Source of the DNA: Trichopria drosophilae
Lineage: Eukaryota; Arthropoda; Insecta; Hymenoptera; Diapriidae
DNA length: 64,000 nucleotides
Reading direction: 5' to 3'
Assembly: GCA_030407085.1 (NCBI GenBank)
Contig: CM059584.1
Coordinates: 142,156,001 to 142,220,000, forward strand
Below, piece by piece: positions 61,244 to 64,000 of this stretch. Below the pieces are notes generated by a model that was not told the origin of the DNA, did no database searches, and saw only the letters and a list, made by a program, of their open reading frames with translations. The stretch's first letter is position 1. The number at the start of each line of letters is the position of its first letter. The translations under genes and the position numbers were made by a program.

Positions 61244-62421
61244 ATTTTAGTTGTAACTTGTGTCGGCCATCTTATAATCTTGTAGAAAAGTTTGTAAATT
61301 TAAATAATACTTAATCCACACTTTGTTATTAGTTCATTTAACTTGATAACAGCAAATAATCAATTGTAATTGCAGGTTAATTAAATTAGTTGTCATGAAC
61401 TGATCGTTGCCAAGGTCCCGAGTTCGAATCTCCGTCCGTGCAATTTTTCTCTGTTTACGTCCAGTGCTGGAACATTCAGGGGAATTTGAGACCGTTGTCG
61501 ACTTCGTTCGGCACTATTTTGGTTTTTACTATTTGTTCAGCTAAATTATATGATAACAGTAGTAAAGTCGGTTGATTGTCTTTAAGCGCATTCGTTTGGT
61601 TATGAACTACCGACATCATAAGAGCTCCTTTCCTTCAGTGCACACCGCCATGGCTGCGTGCATTCTATCTGTTCGTGTATGTTTTCAATTTCAGCTCGCT
61701 TCATTTGTTATAACGTGCTGTTCAATGAAACATATGGCGGCACAAGCGCTGTATTACACTTACCGACATTGTTGTCATCCCTATTAATTGCAATACGCGG
61801 CAAAGATTGATTTTGACTTTGTTATTCGGATACGGTCTTTACCGCATTCACTTCTTCGGTTTTCGGCTTTTCGATAGAATTCGCAAAACCTTGTGGTCGA
61901 GCGCACGCATCTTTGAAAGCGAAGGACAAAAACGGTAAAAGACCAATCAATCCGCATAATCCGCATCCTACAATTAATCACGCGAAGCGCAATCGTTACG
62001 CTCAATTGCGGGAGTGATTAGTTATAATAATAATGTATGTTAATAAACTTTGTGGCGTAAAATAGTCGATTTACCAACCACGCAACTGGTCAATGTATTG
62101 GCACCGATATCAATAAAATAGTGACCTTTAGTGCAATTGAGTGTAACCTCCTTTTTTTGTGCACATCACGTCCTCTCTTGTTTAGTTCCGATTCCTGAAA
62201 AACGCATCGGCGTAATTGGTGTTTCTCCAATATTCTTGCGGAGCATTCCATACGCCCGCATATTGGCGATCCTACCATCAGCTGTCTTCCTTGGAATCGA
62301 AGATTCAAAATCATCACACACATTCATCGATGCCACACCTGCTTGCTCAAACACGCACAAGCCTTCTAGTGTTCACTGGCATATTATTTCTTTAAGCCCC
62401 GATAGCTGTCAATGAGAAAAT
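61244..62421. other. Intergenic DNA; possible LTR/leader region of a decayed Bel/Pao element
   Basis: The less AT-rich stretch 61,600-62,120 precedes the gag remnant and contains AATAAA words (62,040 and 62,112), as an LTR and leader would. No second LTR exists in the window for comparison and no primer-binding site could be proven. Frames on both strands at 62,090-62,415 (up to 94 codons) are unassigned. Confidence 0.3.
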
Positions 62422-63314
62422 ATGTCTCAAGAAAAGTCGTAGGAATACCATGAAGCTGTGCTGTTAATTGCTCAACAACATGACACATTTTCTTCAATAC
62501 AGAGGGCAGCTGCATTGCTTGGAGGGTCTGGTACTTCTTACGAACAGGCATCTACAAGATTGAGATTCATCGAGCTAAAATAGAATATATTTGCGAAACG
62601 CCATCAAGAATTGATGATTTTGAAGTTGCATCGATACTTTTCGAGAGACCATATAGCAACCGCCATCTGCAGATGCACTTATCACGCTTGATCGTCTAGT
62701 TTCAGATGACATATTAGTTTTTGTCACTTCGCAAATTGATCGTGGGACGCGCGAGGCATGGGACTTTTCTTTAAAAACAGATGAAATTCCATCTTTCGAG
62801 CAGTTGTGCTCATTTGTGACCGCTAAGATACGCTCTTACGAAGCATCAGCATTTTGTGAAAGGTCATCACGCGTTGTCACGGCACCCTTAAAGTGCAAAC
62901 CTGCCTCTGCCTTCCACGCTCAATCGCATCATACATAAGCCCGCGGTCCAATGATATGCACTGAGTTTTATGCACAGAAACTCATCCGTTGTATGCAGGC
63001 ATTAAATTCAGTAAATTACTGATAAATCAACACTTGGAAACGGTTAAAACAAAAGCGATTTGCTCTAACTATTTGTCAGTGTATCATAAAATGTCGAAGA
63101 GTAAAAGTAAACGTTCATGTACGAAGTGTGGCGAAAGGCATTATTCGCTACTGCATTCGTCACAACAGACAGTGACACCTGGTGCATCGTCCTCAAACTC
63201 AAAAAATGCATTCGCGAGTACTTCGAATGACGACGTAACAGATCATGTTGTCAATTTAGTGCACACTCATTTGAGCATGTTGCAAGTACCTGCTCACGCA
63301 CGGAACACATTGTA
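62422..63314 (+). pseudogene. Bel/Pao-type retrotransposon gag remnant
   Basis: Translation from the ATG at 62,422 gives an N-terminal gag-like coiled segment (IAQQHDTFSSIQRAAALLGG, RLRFIELK, FAKRHQEL) broken by TAG stops at 62,440-62,442 and near 62,580, both readable as mutated Gln codons. A middle part is deleted near 62,690. The text then resumes in another frame (DILVFVTSQIDRGTREAWDF, EIPSFEQLCSFVTAKIRSYE), as in the DUF1759-type gag region of Bel/Pao elements. The end holds degenerate zinc knuckles (CTKCGERHYSLLH at about 63,117, with preceding Cys lost). The remnant stops where a short inverted-repeat element begins at 63,315. No protease or polymerase follows in the window. Confidence 0.7.
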
Positions 63315-63871
63315 GAGTCATTCTTTATGAAATCGGTCAAGATTTGATATGACATTTCCGATTTTGTTGAAAATGTGGGAAAAGTAGTACTTAGGATACA
63401 TATGAATGTGGTGAAATGATTTTCCGATATTCCGTAAATTTTCAAAATGGCGGTCACATGAAATTTTAACATGATGAAAAAAATTTTGTTTTTGAAAAAT
63501 TATAGTTCTTCGGAATTTTGTCAGAATTGAGTGAAATTTGATACACTATAGAAAAAAAGTCTGAAATTTTTGAAAAACAATATTTACAATAATAATTTAT
63601 AATAATAAATATATATAAAAACCAATTTTTATTTTTCAAAGTGATTTTTATCCATGGTGCACCCTTTTTAATTTCTTAAATGCACCTTTGCGTGATAGCT
63701 AATTCTATACAAAATCTTTTGCGCTTTGTAAAATCGTAGTGTCTTTAACAGTTTACCGGCTATGAATTTTGAAAGTATTGATCCCACCGTGCAACACGGG
63801 AGCGCACGCCCTGCCGTATGCTCACGTACGTGCTACCGTCAAATCTTGATCGATTTCACAAAGAATGACTC
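63315..63871. mobile_element. 557-bp inverted-repeat element (MITE) with TGTA duplication
   Basis: GAGTCATTCTTTATGAAATC on the left and GATTTCACAAAGAATGACTC on the right are inverted ends about 33 bases long with a few mismatches. They are flanked by TGTA at 63,311-63,314 and 63,872-63,875. It is inserted immediately after the recognisable end of the gag remnant. The interior has no coding frame, but it has a CpG-rich patch near 63,800 (GGGAGCGCACGCCCTGCCGT). A 4-bp duplication other than TTAA does not fit piggyBac or Tc1; the superfamily is unassigned. Confidence 0.65.
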
Positions 63872-64000
63872 TGTACGATGTATTTTGCCACTAATCGACC
63901 AGAAGTTCTAACCTTTTAATAGTGATGGGTTTTATGAATATTATGCATGCCACATTTGACACAACAGTTATATAGCATGCTTAAAAAGCATGGTGTTTAC
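63872..64000. other. Terminal stretch, nothing recognised
   Basis: It does not continue the gag frame: a stop follows soon after the TGTA duplication. Confidence 0.45.

Noticed and set aside
61390..61450. tRNA-like B box (GAGTTCGAATCTCC) near 61,418
   Set aside because: No A box 30-60 bases upstream and the putative T-arm stem does not pair well; at most a scrap of a tRNA-derived SINE.

Overview
The window looks like an AT-rich, gene-poor stretch of an insect nuclear genome, most likely hymenopteran. That assignment is an inference from an arthropod-type divergent ionotropic receptor, Bel/Pao and LINE remnants, and the style of the short repeats. There are no bacterial operons, rRNA genes, convincing tRNA genes or CRISPR arrays. 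Nearly all the structure comes from transposable elements, many of them palindromic (foldback or MITE type), set in unannotatable AT-rich DNA with a few GC-richer islands that may be regulatory.

Layout. Positions 1-22,200 hold a Tc1/mariner-like end (1-522), two piggyBac-type palindromic MITEs (1,398-2,607 and 20,094-21,188) sharing the same terminal 15 bases, a reversed LINE 3' end with an (AAT)n tail (6,428-6,905), a GGGAGCAAAATA-motif palindrome (8,989-9,284) and a third TTAA-flanked palindrome (21,820-22,177). Positions 22,200-41,870 hold GC-richer islands, a solo LTR (33,142-33,577), a 2.3 kb inverted-repeat element with a GC-rich interior (35,327-37,657), a LINE remnant (37,800-38,171) and an element carrying CCTGATCAGG motifs (38,172-38,975).

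Positions 41,881-50,244 hold the most striking object. It is an 8.36 kb foldback transposon with a perfect 9-bp target-site duplication, near-identical outer inverted repeats, and arms made of about 43 copies of a 183-bp satellite unit (about 6 in one orientation, then 37 in the other). No transposase is visible, so it is non-autonomous. The architecture matches Drosophila Foldback (MULE-related) elements.

Positions 50,250-64,000 hold the only convincing gene material. A broken ionotropic-receptor (IR) pseudogene lies at 52,500-53,849, and a paralogous intact IR C-terminal exon lies at 59,942-61,243, separated by MITEs and a LINE fragment. The window ends with a decayed Bel/Pao gag remnant (62,422-63,314) that abuts a 557-bp inverted-repeat element with a 4-bp duplication.

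The genes do not form a pathway. The two IR copies are a local tandem duplication of a chemosensory receptor family in which one copy has died; everything else is mobile DNA. All calls rest on reading the sequence by eye, without database searches.
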